NCBI GenBank assembly: GCA_905250125.1
Contig: CAJNOL010000001.1
Span: forward strand, 496,001-560,000
Direction: 5' to 3'
From: Rotaria sordida
Taxonomy: Eukaryota > Rotifera > Eurotatoria > Philodinida > Philodinidae
DNA length: 64,000 nt
This document shows positions 1 through 13,000 of this stretch, piece by piece. A program made the translations under genes and the position numbers. The notes beneath the pieces are model-generated. The model was not told the origin of the DNA, did not search any database, and saw only the letters and a list, made by a program, of their open reading frames with translations. Positions within the stretch are counted from its first letter, which is position 1. Every line of letters starts with the position of its first letter.

Positions 1-180
1 ATTATTTTTATATTCTGCGCTACTTCAGAGTACTACAGAAGACTTTGAGCCAATACACACGTATTTTGAACTTCTTCAAGCTACTTTAAATGCTTTAAAT
101 TACTCCCAGTCACTTCAAACTGTTTTAAGCTACTTTAAGTTAAGTCAAGATATTTAGAAGTAGAGTTAATGCACTTAAAG
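1..180. repeat. Degenerate short tandem repeat, CTACTTTAA/ACTTCAAG units
   Basis: The first 180 bases are built from loosely repeated units such as CTACTTTAA, ACTTCAAGCTACTTTAA and TTTTAAGCTACTTTAAG. The same units fill the interior of the terminal-inverted-repeat element at 2701-2949, so this is probably part of a related element whose left end lies outside the window. No terminal inverted repeat is visible on its right side. Confidence 0.5.
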
Positions 181-1080
181 CGAACGCATTTTACATAGGT
201 GTGTATTGTATCTCTCATATCCCCGTCATTCTACATCCTAAAACTATTATTTTTGTAGTACGAGAAAGAGCATAAAATTTTGCATCTTCTCATATAAAGA
301 AAAAGTTCATAGCTGCCAAAATAATTGAGTAATGAGTGAGTGTGGATGACGGCACTATTAAAGCATAGACCTCCTACACCCACACCCAAATTTCGATAGA
401 AAGATTATGTTCTTGGAAGTTCACAAATATGTGTAAAATGTCGCAGCTATAATGAAATAATGTTCAACCTGATTATGGTATATCATTTTTGCATATAATG
501 AATTTATGTCGAAATATGTGAACTCAAAAAGAAAATTTGTAACTATCGAAAAGAAAGTCTTTCATGGCTACTATTGCGCATGGAATCTCAATAGAAAAAA
601 GAAATGTATCCAATATAACTATGTCATTCTACTACGATTGTGCCATAGCAAAAAAAGCAAAAACATGATCTGTACTCGTACTAATATCGGCTATAATATT
701 AAATATTGTTAGGCTTGAAAATGTTCAAGGAAAAATATTCCGTTGTATCAATACTTGTTAAGTCAATATTTATAGATTTTATTCGTCCTATCTTAGTGAT
801 TAGAAAAGAATATATAAGACTAATTGTGTATACGTGTTCTGATGAAGACATCTGATCGAATGTCTGTCTATTCATATTGAAGACAATATTTCATTGGTCT
901 ATTTCAATAAAACGTTATCGTGCTAAAGATGCTCTCTTTTAAAATTAAAACGTGCTCATCGACTGAATTTATATCATCTTTGGAAACACAGCATTGAAAT
1001 AGTGAGAAAATACAGCAGATAATACAAAGTCACAAAAAATAGACTTGGAATTCGAATATACACATGCGCATGTGCTCCGT
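181..1080. other. Gene-free stretch downstream of the ATP7 gene
   Basis: This is AT-rich sequence holding the 3' flank of the minus-strand ATP7 gene. Short open frames occur (for example 506-712 plus), but they have no recognisable domain and a codon mix typical of random AT-rich DNA. I see no RNA gene here. Confidence 0.5.
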
Positions 1081-4000
1081 TTACAATGTCGTCGCTTGAA
1101 GTTCTATTTCCTCTTGATAACTATGAGTGACCGATCGATTGTCGTTGAAGAGAGCAGCTGTCTTCTTATCTTCATCCATCACAGCATTTTTAACTGCCTT
1201 TATTGAGTTAGACACAATTTGTGAGAGTCGACTACCTTTAAGACTGGATATAAGGCTCGTTGTTTTCTTGCGATTATGTGATACTTTATCGATGCCACGT
1301 CGAACTATAATATCTGATGATTTCTTCTGTGACCATTCACGAAATCGATTGTCACTGTTATATTTATCCATAGTGGGCTTGCGAAAGTAGCGCAAGAGTA
1401 GCGACGAAATGACGACACTCACTGAAGAAAGAGCCATCGCAGCTGCAGCCATCCATGGCATCATTCGAACACCAGCAGGAAGAAGTACACCTATGCGAGA
1501 AATAGTATGGATATGATAAAAAGCTTATTTATAAATATTCTCAATTAATTAGAAAAAGAACATCCCAACAATTTGTACATTTATCGAACTTTTCCTCTCC
1601 TTTTTCCTAATCATCATTTCAGATGCAGGGAATAATAATAATGACAAAGGGAACTATTTTGCTCTATTGATCAAATAAATCAAAATAAACATTTTTCTAA
1701 TCAAGGAGGAGATGAAAGAATATTGATGACACTATATAAACCAATATGACTATGGTTCGATTCACAAACTTCTAGACGATATAGCTATATGTCATACCTG
1801 CAGCAATCGGAATGCCGATCAAATTATATGCAATGGCCCAGATAAAGTTGAGTCGAATTCGCCAGACAGTCTTCTTCGAGAGCATAATGGCAGCGACAAC
1901 ATCAAATAGTTCATCTCGAACAAGTACAATATTAGCAGCTTCTATGGCAACATCAGCTCCTGTGCCTACAGCAATGCCAACATCAGCCCGAGCTAGTGCT
2001 GGTGAGTCATTGATTCCATCACCCACCATAGCCACTTTATTCCTTGAACCCATCTGTTCTTTAAGCTTAGCAATAAAGCGTTCTTTTTGTGTAGGCAACA
2101 CTTCAGCATAAACAGTTTTGATTCCAACCTGAGCAGCAATGGCTCGAGCCGTCTTGACATTGTCACCCGTCAATAAAATGGTGTCCAGACCAAGTGATTG
2201 TAAAGCATAGATAGTGAGTGGAGCAGATGCCTTGATTTCATCGGCTATAGCCAATATGCCTACCAATTTGTCTTCACAAAGATAGAGATGATAAAGTGTA
2301 CATTCATCTTCTGTAAAACTTACTGTCAATGGCTATCAAAATAGCCGTATGGCCGTCGTGTTCATGTCGTGACATGATTTTATCGATACTATCAGCCACC
2401 TTGAGATTATTACGCATCATCCATTCTCGATTTCCGATGAGAACCATATAAGAACGTGATATATTATCGTCAGATACAAGACATTCGATGTCAGTGACAC
2501 GAGCTGTCAGGCCATAGCCCCAAACGGCTTTGAAATCATGACAGTGGCCTAATTGATCAGAACCAAAATGCTCTTTACAATGAGCTCGAACGGCCAAGCC
2601 AAGCGGATGTTCTGAGCCACTTTCGGCCGTGGCTAATACAAGTGAGAACGATTTTAAGTTTAAAATTGAGAATCTGATAATAAAGCTGTTAGAGTAATTC
2701 CCAAGGGGGAAACGGCGGACTTTTGGACTTGAAGTTACTTTGAGCTACTTTAAGCTACTTCAAGTTACTTTCAGTTACTTGAAGTAGCTTACTTTGAAGT
2801 ATTTTTCAACTTCAAATTTACCTGAAGTTACTTGAAGTTACTTTAAGCTACTTGTTCCTACTTTGGGCTACTTGGGTGGTACTTTGAGCTACTTCAAGTA
2901 GTCTACTTTGACGTACTTTTCTACTTCAAGTCCGCCGTTTCCCCCTTGGTAATTCCCGTAGGATTAATATATGAAATACGATGTAGTTAGTGTTGTTAAT
3001 TACAGGAAGATTATTCTATTCTATTTATTTTAGGACATATTTCTTCATCATCCTTTTGCTTAATCCTTTAGAAATCTAATAAGGAAGTAATTCACATATT
3101 ATAACGGCGATACTATTGACAGACGATCTGTGATTGTATATCAACAACGTCTGTCACGTCTATGATGAGGTATTCCTAACGTGCAAAAGCTAACTTACCT
3201 GCAATAGCCAACATCCGATCGAGTGTTATATGTTTATCCCGTATAAAAATGTGCTTGTCGACAACATTAGGTTTTCCCTTAGTAATTGTTCCTGTCTTGT
3301 CAAAAACAATTGTATGTACCCTACAAGCCGATTCAAGAGGTTCTCCACCTTTGATCAGAATACCATTTGATGCGCCCACTCCTATAATTATACGCCAAGT
3401 TACATACAAGTTTCTTGAAGTTAAGTAGTCTATTATTACAACGATCTACTATTTCATTGGCATTCATTAACTCGAACAAAAAAAAATATCGACAAAGAAA
3501 ATATCGAAAAAATAAATGTCGAAATAGCTGTTGTCAAAGCAAAAGATGCCACAAAAATATCCCAGCACGTTCTCAAAAAATAATATTAATTTTTTATCTT
3601 CTCCTCTTGTCAAGCAATTATGTTTTGTTAAGTTAATAGCTTTCTAAAATAGATTATTATAAAAAATGAATAAGGACAACGAATTCAAGTCTTTTGTTAT
3701 TGTATGTTGTCAGATAGATTCCATTTCTTTTTAAACTTTGNNNNNNNNNNTCACAACATATTTTCTATTCAACTATTTTATCAATCTTTTAATAATAACC
3801 ACTTTCGTTTCGGTAACGGTTGGTATATGTTTCGTTTTTTTTTGAATAAAGTTAAAATGTTCAAATTGCTGAATTAGTATTTTGATGATAATTTTCTTTC
3901 GATATTTGTTACATGGACATTTCTTCTTTCAGTTAAATGAATAGTTATATGATATTTTAACGTTTTCGTCTTTTTTAAAATTAGTTCAAATAGATATAGC

Positions 4001-7000
4001 GTAATTTTGAACTCTGTCTTCTCTTGAACTTATCATAATACATCCATATAAAGACACATTATCTCACCTGTCCCAACCATGACTGCAGTTGGTGTGGCCA
4101 GACCAAGAGCACATGGACACGCGATTGACAAGACGCTAATTGCATAACGAAAGGCAAGTTCGAAGACAACTTCATTTTTTGTTGCTTGATAGGTGTGTGA
4201 CTGAGCATACTATATAATTAAAGTAATGATAAATCTTTTGATTTATATCCAATTATAGCAAATAAATAAATCGCATAATATCATTTGTTTTCGAGTTCTC
4301 TTTTTATATTTTTTTCCATTTAACTTATTTTTCTCGAGATATTCTCTTCATATGAAGTGCCGTATATCAAGTGATAGGATCGAAAATTTTTCAGACAAAC
4401 TAACATACCGATGAGTAGTGTTTGATTTTTTCAAATATTGTGTAGCCAAGAATAATGTACATGATTAATACAGTCGTAGACACTGATACAACAAATGGTA
4501 CAAAGTAGCTAGCAATCTTGTCGGCCAGCTCTTGAATAGGTGCCTTTGATGTTTGAGCATCTTCAACAAGTTTAATGATCTGTTTAAGTGCTGTCTCCTG
4601 GCCAACATGTGTTGCTCGTATGATGATTAAGCCAACAAGATTCTTTGTACCTCCAACAACTTGAGCACCGACTGTTTTGTCAACAGGCATCGATTCACCA
4701 GTGATAAGTGATTCGTCGCACGATGTTGTTCCGTCAATAATTCGTCCATCTGTGGGAATTATCTCACCGGGAAGAATTTTAAGAATATCATCGCGTTGAA
4801 TGAGTTGAGCTAGAATGGTTTTTTCTTCGATGATCTTTCCCTTGTCATCGAGCTTGACAAGTGTACCTTGAGGTGGTTGAAGTGCTAACAGCTTCTTCAA
4901 GGCTTCCGATGTCTTGCCCTATAAATAGTAGCTCAAGCAAATATCTTCATTCTGTCCTATCTTTACTTTGGCAATGTGTTCAAGCCAACGGCCCAAAGAA
5001 ACAAACATAAAGAGCACTATAAAACAATGACATATTTAAATCAAAGAAAAAATAAAAGATCATCATTTGTTACTGGGAGACACGTCGAAAAATGACATGG
5101 GACTGGGCATTTTAAGAATCATATTTACTATCACAACAATCAGCGAATAGACATAAGCAATTGTTGTTGCCAAAACAATGAGTACATCCATATTTGTTGT
5201 CTTGTGTTTCACTGCTCTGTATGCTTGCACATAGAAATATCGTCCGCTAATGATCTAAAAAAGAGGCAATCACAAGACACGAAAGTCAAAAAGGATTGAC
5301 AAGCAAACTCTGACTTGCACAGGAGTAGCCAGCAAAAACATAACAAGATTTTCCACGGATAAGCCTGCTGTAATATGCGGTGCTACTGCATGATCTGCAT
5401 ATTTGAACATGAAAACAAGCATGATGATCATCGCTGGTACGCCGAAGACGGCAGCGAGAATAAATGAATTTCGCCATCTAAAAATGTAGAAAAAGAGATT
5501 GCGTCAGTTGTCTTAACAATCATATGATGTATTTTAAAAAATGGATGATTATAAGTTTATAGGGAACAAAAGATATGTTCCAATATTTAATGAATAGTTA
5601 AGCTTGTCGACGTCGTAGAGAGCATCTCAGAATCATCTTGTTTCAAATAGAAAAATCTGCTTCATCTCAATTTACATTAATGTATCGCATCTTTTGTGTA
5701 TCATCAGTCGACCGACAGATAAAATTTCGATGAGACTTTGTACTTAAGATAGGCATTATGTGTTAATATTATTTCGCTCAAAAATTATTAGAAACTACGA
5801 TAAAATCGAAGTTAAGCATTTTACTCTTATTCGCAATAATGATCTCAGAACTTTAGGAAATTGTCTATGTTCCTTCATCAGAACTGGAGGACATTTTTTG
5901 AGTTCTACTGAATTTGATGATGATTTTCATGGATACAGCCCCAAACAATGGTGGCTTCACGACAGTCCTTCTAATCTTTAAAATAATCTATTTGTTTATA
6001 ATTAATTAAATTATCTTCCTGTTAGTCAATGAATCAATTTTATTTAAATAATAATTAAAATTAAATATTAGATTAATATATATTTGTTTATTTATTATTT
6101 CAAAATGTTTTGAAAAATTTGTTTTTCCTTCGTCAATTCATTTGTATTTACATTAGGATTAAGATTAAGACTAAATTTACATATTACTCTTTGCAATACG
6201 TATTTGCCAAGTTTTCTCTTTTCTAATAGTGAAACGGAAGACGAAAACATGCAGGTTATATCGTTTAGTATTATCGTCTTGTTATTCTATTTTATTTTCA
6301 GAAAAAAAGAAAAAGAGACAAGGAAAATAGGTAGACACGTATTGTCAAGAGTCATATGTAAATTTAGTCATAATCTTAAAGTAAAAATAAATGAATTGAC
6401 GAAGGAAAGTAAGATTTTCCAAAATGTTTTCCAATAATAAATAAACAAATGAATATCAAGTTAATATTTTATTTTAATTATTATTGAAATAAAATCAATT
6501 CACTGACTAATACATAGAGAATTTAATAAATTATAAATATTTACAATAGCCTTCTTTAACATTTCCAATTATAAAATGATGTATAGGAAGTCTTGCAAAG
6601 ATACATCAGATTTATCTGATGTGTGATATTATTAGGTTTATAAGTCTTACATGACTGTATACACAAAAGTGTCTTTCAAGTTATAGGAAAACCATATCAT
6701 GATGTCTTTTTGCGTTCACAAGTTATTCAAAAATTAAGAAACTCTACAAAAACGTGCAGAATGGTCTACGCTGGTGCTTGAATGTTCAAAGATCGCTTCC
6801 GTTCGTCTCATAAAGGTTAAAGTCCATCATTCTTGTATTTTGACAGGAAAATATATATGGCGCACTATACTCATCACACCGATAAAAAAAAAGGCATGAA
6901 GTAAATTCTGGTTGTATCGACTTTCATATGATCATACAGTTCTCGATCGTAATTACATGGCGATACAATACTTGCAACGAAATTCTTTTCTTGGAATAGC

Positions 7001-10000
7001 AATAACAAGTTTATTCTTGACAAGTTTATATATTTAGCATGGTTGTTGCAGAATTAGGATCGTAAAATGTAGTGTGACAAAATTAGGAACAGGAAAAAAA
7101 TCTGTTGCGCACCTTTAATTTTTCTAGCTATGAGAGAATGGAGCAGACAAGTTCGATTTATCTGAAACATTATGATTGGATGTACATTAATGAGTCAAAT
7201 CAGATAATAAGTCTTGTTTAATTTCAAACAGACTTAATCTTTTCCTTCAAATCGTTTTTCTTTAGAGAACTCAGTCTGTTTTCCATAGCAATGCCAAAAT
7301 CCGAAAAAAATGCACAATACACGAGATTTCGAAAAAGCAAAATATAAGGAAAACTTAATGTACTTCTTTTGTCAAGTCTCTCATTAAAAGCCGTTTAATT
7401 AGCTTTCAATCATTCATACATGAATAGATGCCAAAATGTTTGTTTTATCCTAGAAACTAAAATTCAACTCTTTACGACGTCGACAAGCCGAATCATTAAT
7501 TAAATACTAATTTTTTTTTTCTTGGCAGACTTAGCATCAACTGCTGTATTTATTTACCTGCGTGTTACTCGTCGATGCAATCGTGCCAGATCTTCTGATT
7601 TGATATTTTCGGCGAGTACCGATGCCGTAAAGCCAAGACCCTACAGAGAGAAATAATATGGCATGAAATATTGGAGAATTATTATGTAATTTACGTCAAT
7701 ATGATTGATGATGTCTCGCGGTCCGATTAGACTTGCATCATACTTGATCCGCCCTTTATGAGTGAGAAGAACCACATCGACCGATTTAATACCTGGCACC
7801 TTAGCCATATGTGTTTTAATATTGATGATGCACGAATCGCACGTCATACCCTCGATCTTGAAAGAAACAAAGATAGATCATCAGATGCACGAATATTCTA
7901 TTACTTTCTTATACATACATTGAGGTCGATTACTTCGATACCGCGCGTCACTGTGTCGAGAACCTCGGCTTGAAAACCAAGGTCATTGATTAGACTAGCA
8001 ATCTGTGATGGTAACAGATATTCTGGATCATATTTAACTTCAGCACGTTGGGCGAGCAAGGCCACTACTATCGAGTGAATACCTATAGCAAAACATAAAA
8101 AATATGGAATAATTTGAATTTATTGTATGATTTCATATCAAGTCTTACCTTCAATTTTCGAAATATTACGTTGAATTCTATCAACACAGGATGCACAGGT
8201 CATACCAAGAACATTTAAGAAACATGTTTCTAAACCATCGTTCTCTTCCATACGTTTACTCTGCGTCTCATGTTTTCGAGGAGACTGAGGCTTGAACACG
8301 ACCTTGCTTGATATATCTGAGAGAAAATTTTGCGAATTATACGATGCTGTGATCAAAATTTACGTGCTAACTAAATACATATGCTTGATTATATGAACTG
8401 AATTTAACCTGATTTGTTCTCTCTGGTATTTATCTATTGTCGACTTTTAGAAGTGACGAGATGTTTTAAAACGTAAGTTATTTTAGTAGTATAACTACTT
8501 TTCTGACGAAATATGAAAATGCTATAACGTTGAAAATGTTTTAAAATTCTTAGAATTATCCTTCATTTGGATGACGACAAGAAGTTGAATTAGAAATAGA
8601 CTAATTTGACTAAAGTAATTTCTGCACAAAATAAGAAAAGACATAGATAAGACGATAATGGAGTGAAAATTCTATTAAATTATCTTCATGTCACGATTAG
8701 TCATAAAGTGTTTTTTTTAATTTACAACCAAGTTTTTAGTAATTCATAGTTAGAGTATTTATTTTTATGGTACTTTCAATTCATTCAAAGAAGTTAGATT
8801 TGAAAAGAAAAAGCTATTTCATGCTTCTTTATCGTCTTCTCAATACTCTATTCAAATTTCCTCCCACTTTCATCTTTCTTTTTGTTAGTGTTTCTTTTTA
8901 CGAAAAGCCGCCGAGAAATGTTAGTTGTTTTGTTTCTAATTAAAGCTCGAATATATGTAACCTATTCGTTTGATGAATACTATACTTGAACATATACAGT
9001 TTTTCGTTCTCTCTAAACATGATTTGCTAGAAATATCGAGAGTAATAATAATTTGGCATTCTTATCATTTCCTGAATGTCTTTTCTTATCTTTTCCTATC
9101 TTCTGTTCCTTCAACAATCAAATTAATGTGTTGTAAAAATGTTTATCTATTTCTCTTTCCTTTTATGTTCCTTATCTCTTATTGATGAACTTATAATGCC
9201 ACAATGAAATTAAATCGAAAAGTAAAGCAAAGATATACGTTGAATTTTCATTTAATATATGTTTTCACAAAAACCTTGATTCCTTTTCTGCTTATAGATT
9301 AAAAAGTTCTTTTGGATAAATATCAATTATTCTTGCACAATCTCCAAAATTATTTGTTAGATGGCGCTTATAGATATAAATGATACTTGTAAATATATTT
9401 CTGATAAATATTGGATTTTACGCAAAAGGTACATTATTTATTAGAAATGTCATACTATATGAACTAGTTGAGGTAAGCTACATAGGAAATTACTCTATTG
9501 ATTATCGACACTACTGATATGAATCAAAATATTTCAAATGGACAACTGATAGTATCAACGATCGATAAAGTGAATCTGAATGTAGTTGATCTCAACTAAA
9601 GTGGTCTAAATGAAAAGCTGATGAATTGAAGCAAACTAACGAGAAGATATACTCTGAATATCTCTCACAGAATCAATTTCAAACTATCTATTTTCATTGA
9701 TATTTCTGCTCGGATGACAATCATGATCATATTCACTGGTCAGATTCACATTTTAAGATGCTAGCATAGCTAAAACTTTGTTTTTTTTTCCTCTGAAAAA
9801 ACCTTTTCCTATCCGTTTATCTATATTACTTATTCTATCACATTTAAATTATTATAATGCACGTTTCCAAGTATCTTCTTTGCTGGAAATTCTAAAGATT
9901 CTAGGCAAAGTATAGTAGTCCGTACAACGAAAGTCAAAGTATAGTCAATACACATATGCCTCCTCTATTAGATTTATCCTTTAACCTCTTGTTTGAATAG

Positions 10001-13000
10001 AATGAGATACTTAAATATTTCAACTATACGTTGAATTATGCTGTACTGAGTACCATATATCTTTTCTAAAATTCTCAGAATTTTTGCTAAAGAAGTTACT
10101 GGAAAGCGTACAATAGAATGGTATAATATATATGATGAATAAGTAATATGGATAAATTGACAGGAAAGATTTGCCAGAAAAAATACATTTTATGCCACTA
10201 AAACCATCACAAAGAACAAATTTTCCAACGGCTTCTTTGCATTTTTAATGAAAAAACAACATACTTCAACGCGTTTGAAAAATGCGTTTAAAGTTTAGCA
10301 AGAACATAAGAGCTGAGAAAAAAAGCGCTTAAATGAAGACTTTTTCAATTCATTTTTCAAGGGTGATATTTCATATAGTATTGTACAGGAGTGAAAAACT
10401 TCTGGTTACCCCAGTGACCTGTTCTAATAATATCTCTCAAAAAAAAAACAGATAGATATTCACGTCATAAAGACTTCATTTTTACATCATATTTCAATAT
10501 AAAATTGGGTATGAATGATTCTTAATATAGGTCGATTAGTTTCTTTGATATTTGTATCAACATATAAAATAATGCTAATAAGTTTAAAATTCATCAAAAA
10601 AGAGGCGAGTAACCAACCTTCTATAGGTGTCTGACAGGTTTTAATGCTTTTGTTGTCGCATGCAATGGTTGCATCTTTTACTGGATGTTGTTTTGATGCT
10701 AGAGAAAAACAACGAAATGAAATTATGTGATAATTGTCTAGAATAGAAAGTATCGCGATCGATTTTTGCCGTAATGACACATCATGTTTGATTCTTAATA
10801 TGAATTCAATATTCCCAAATATTCGTTGTCAACTTGCAGATCTGAAAGAATTTTTCACATCAGAATAATGTCAGAGACATAAAATTTAAAGCATTTGACG
10901 CTGCTATCTATCAATGAGCAGCTCTATGGTTAGAGACTACAGTGTGACCACCAAAATATTCAGTTGTAAATCAAACAAACGAACCTTTGCCATTCTGAAT
11001 AATGTAACTGTTGGCGATTGCTGTTTGGAAGCCGAGCTTTTCAATTTCTGTGATAATGTCGTCAATTTTCAAAATACTCGGATCATAGATGATAGTAGCG
11101 AGTTTATCTTGAAATGTCAGATGAATGTCAAAAGCACCTGGCAGATTTTCGACAGTGTCGCAAATATTTGATACACAGGAATTGCAATGCATGCCTTCAA
11201 TACGAATTTCAACTTGAGCTGTTTCGATATTTGCTTGTGAGTCTGAGGCAATAGGTTGTGCCGCATAACCGAGCCGTTGAATGGCTGATAGCAATGCAAA
11301 CCGATCAAGACGACGTGTATCAAACAATAGCTTAGCTTGATCATCGTCCACGAAATAACATGATAAGAGTCCATCAATGCCATGATATAGTCGGTTCGAT
11401 ACATAATCATGATTAGCTTCGTACACACCAGCTAACTGTACTTCAATTTGAGATATGTGCGGTCCATGGGCATCATATACAGCCATCGCACGATACCTAA
11501 ATAATACTATATAGTTCTAGCTTTCTGTAGCATCTAGAGGCTTGTTCAAATTGATCGGTTATTTTATGATGAGCTTTCCGACAAATGGTGAAACCAACTC
11601 AAGTGATCAAGGCTATTGAAGTTAACATGGTGTCCAAAATTTCACGGTAGAAACTATAGCATCAGAATAGTTGATATTCTAACAATGATAAAACTTAAAA
11701 AGCATAGCATTCTTAACAATAGTCCTATTAACCACGTGCACAAATTATCATTTTAGTGTTGCATATTATTTTGTTTATTAAATATATACTCTTCAATATT
11801 TTAATTATAGAGAATAAACAGTTGAGCATTTTTTATCTGGATATTCAAGTAAAAATTTTTTGAAGATGTAACGATTTTATGATTATTCATGTGATATCTT
11901 TGACCGTGAAAAGACGTTAAAAATATTGTTTCAACGATAATTTGCGCTTGTGTAGCGTTAAAATGCAATCAAATAGCTTACAATAATGCATTTTAGCATA
12001 ATAGAGATCTCATTCATAATTGAAAAAAATATTTCTGAGGATTTGCAATGAGACTTTTCTTTATGAAATACCCCTCCTATGTATGAGGAGATATTTCTTT
12101 TCGCATAAATATGCCTCGTTGCTTTTCGAAGCAGACACAAAAGATTCCAAAATCACTCTCAACGTTTATTAAATCGCTCTTTTTCTGCAAATTGTTTCTT
12201 CGTAGACAACCATATTCATTCAAATTAGCTACAAACTAATAACTACGCTGGTGGTACATTTTAATTTAAACCAGTTCTATTTATACGAACCAATCCTCAA
12301 CATAAGCAACTAACTTAAATAACTTTGACTAAATACCCATGTGTTCGAATGTGATCGAATTGCGACGCAGTTACGCGTAACTGCGATCGCACTGTGACCC
12401 GTAATTGCGGAAAATTGCGGCGCAGCTACGCGTAACTGCGTCGCAGTCGATCGTAATCGAACATATGATTTTTTTGGTGCGATCAATGCGCCGCAGCTAC
12501 GCGCAGTTATGATCAAAATTTCGCAGTTACGCGCAACTGCGACGCAGAATTGGCTCTGCGCGTAACTGCGAAGCAGTTGTTAAAAAAGTGGCGACATGGG
12601 TAGGATTTAATTTTCTTTCTTTCTTTAAGCTATTTATACCCCTGGATAAAAGCCTTTTCCCTTCTTTGTTTTTATGCTATCATACTTTGCATCAAATTTA
12701 TGATCAGATAAAGATATGACAGAAGTCTTTTATTTCAGTGTTTTCTATACCATATTGAAATAAAATTCTTATGTCATATCTTTATTTGGTCATAAATTTG
12801 ATGTAAAGTATGAGAATATAGAAATAAAGAGAGAGAAAGACTTTTGCCCGAAGGTGTATTTATATAGAACATAAATGCCACCAGTGATAAACTGTATTCT
12901 TTAGAACAAATAGTGCCGTTATAAATCGCACAAAAATCTTTGGATATGATGTGTATATTGTGTTGTAAGAACACCCTTCTAACCAACGATAGTTTTCTTT

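Noticed and set aside
2304..2329. Apparent frameshift in ATP7 after IAID
   Set aside because: A 52-nt GT..AG intron (2272-2323) restores the frame and gives exactly the family spacing ([14 protein letters not shown]), so no frameshift is needed.
12310..12516. Open frame over the GC-rich palindromes
   Set aside because: The frame is created by the repeat units themselves and has no splice context or domain.
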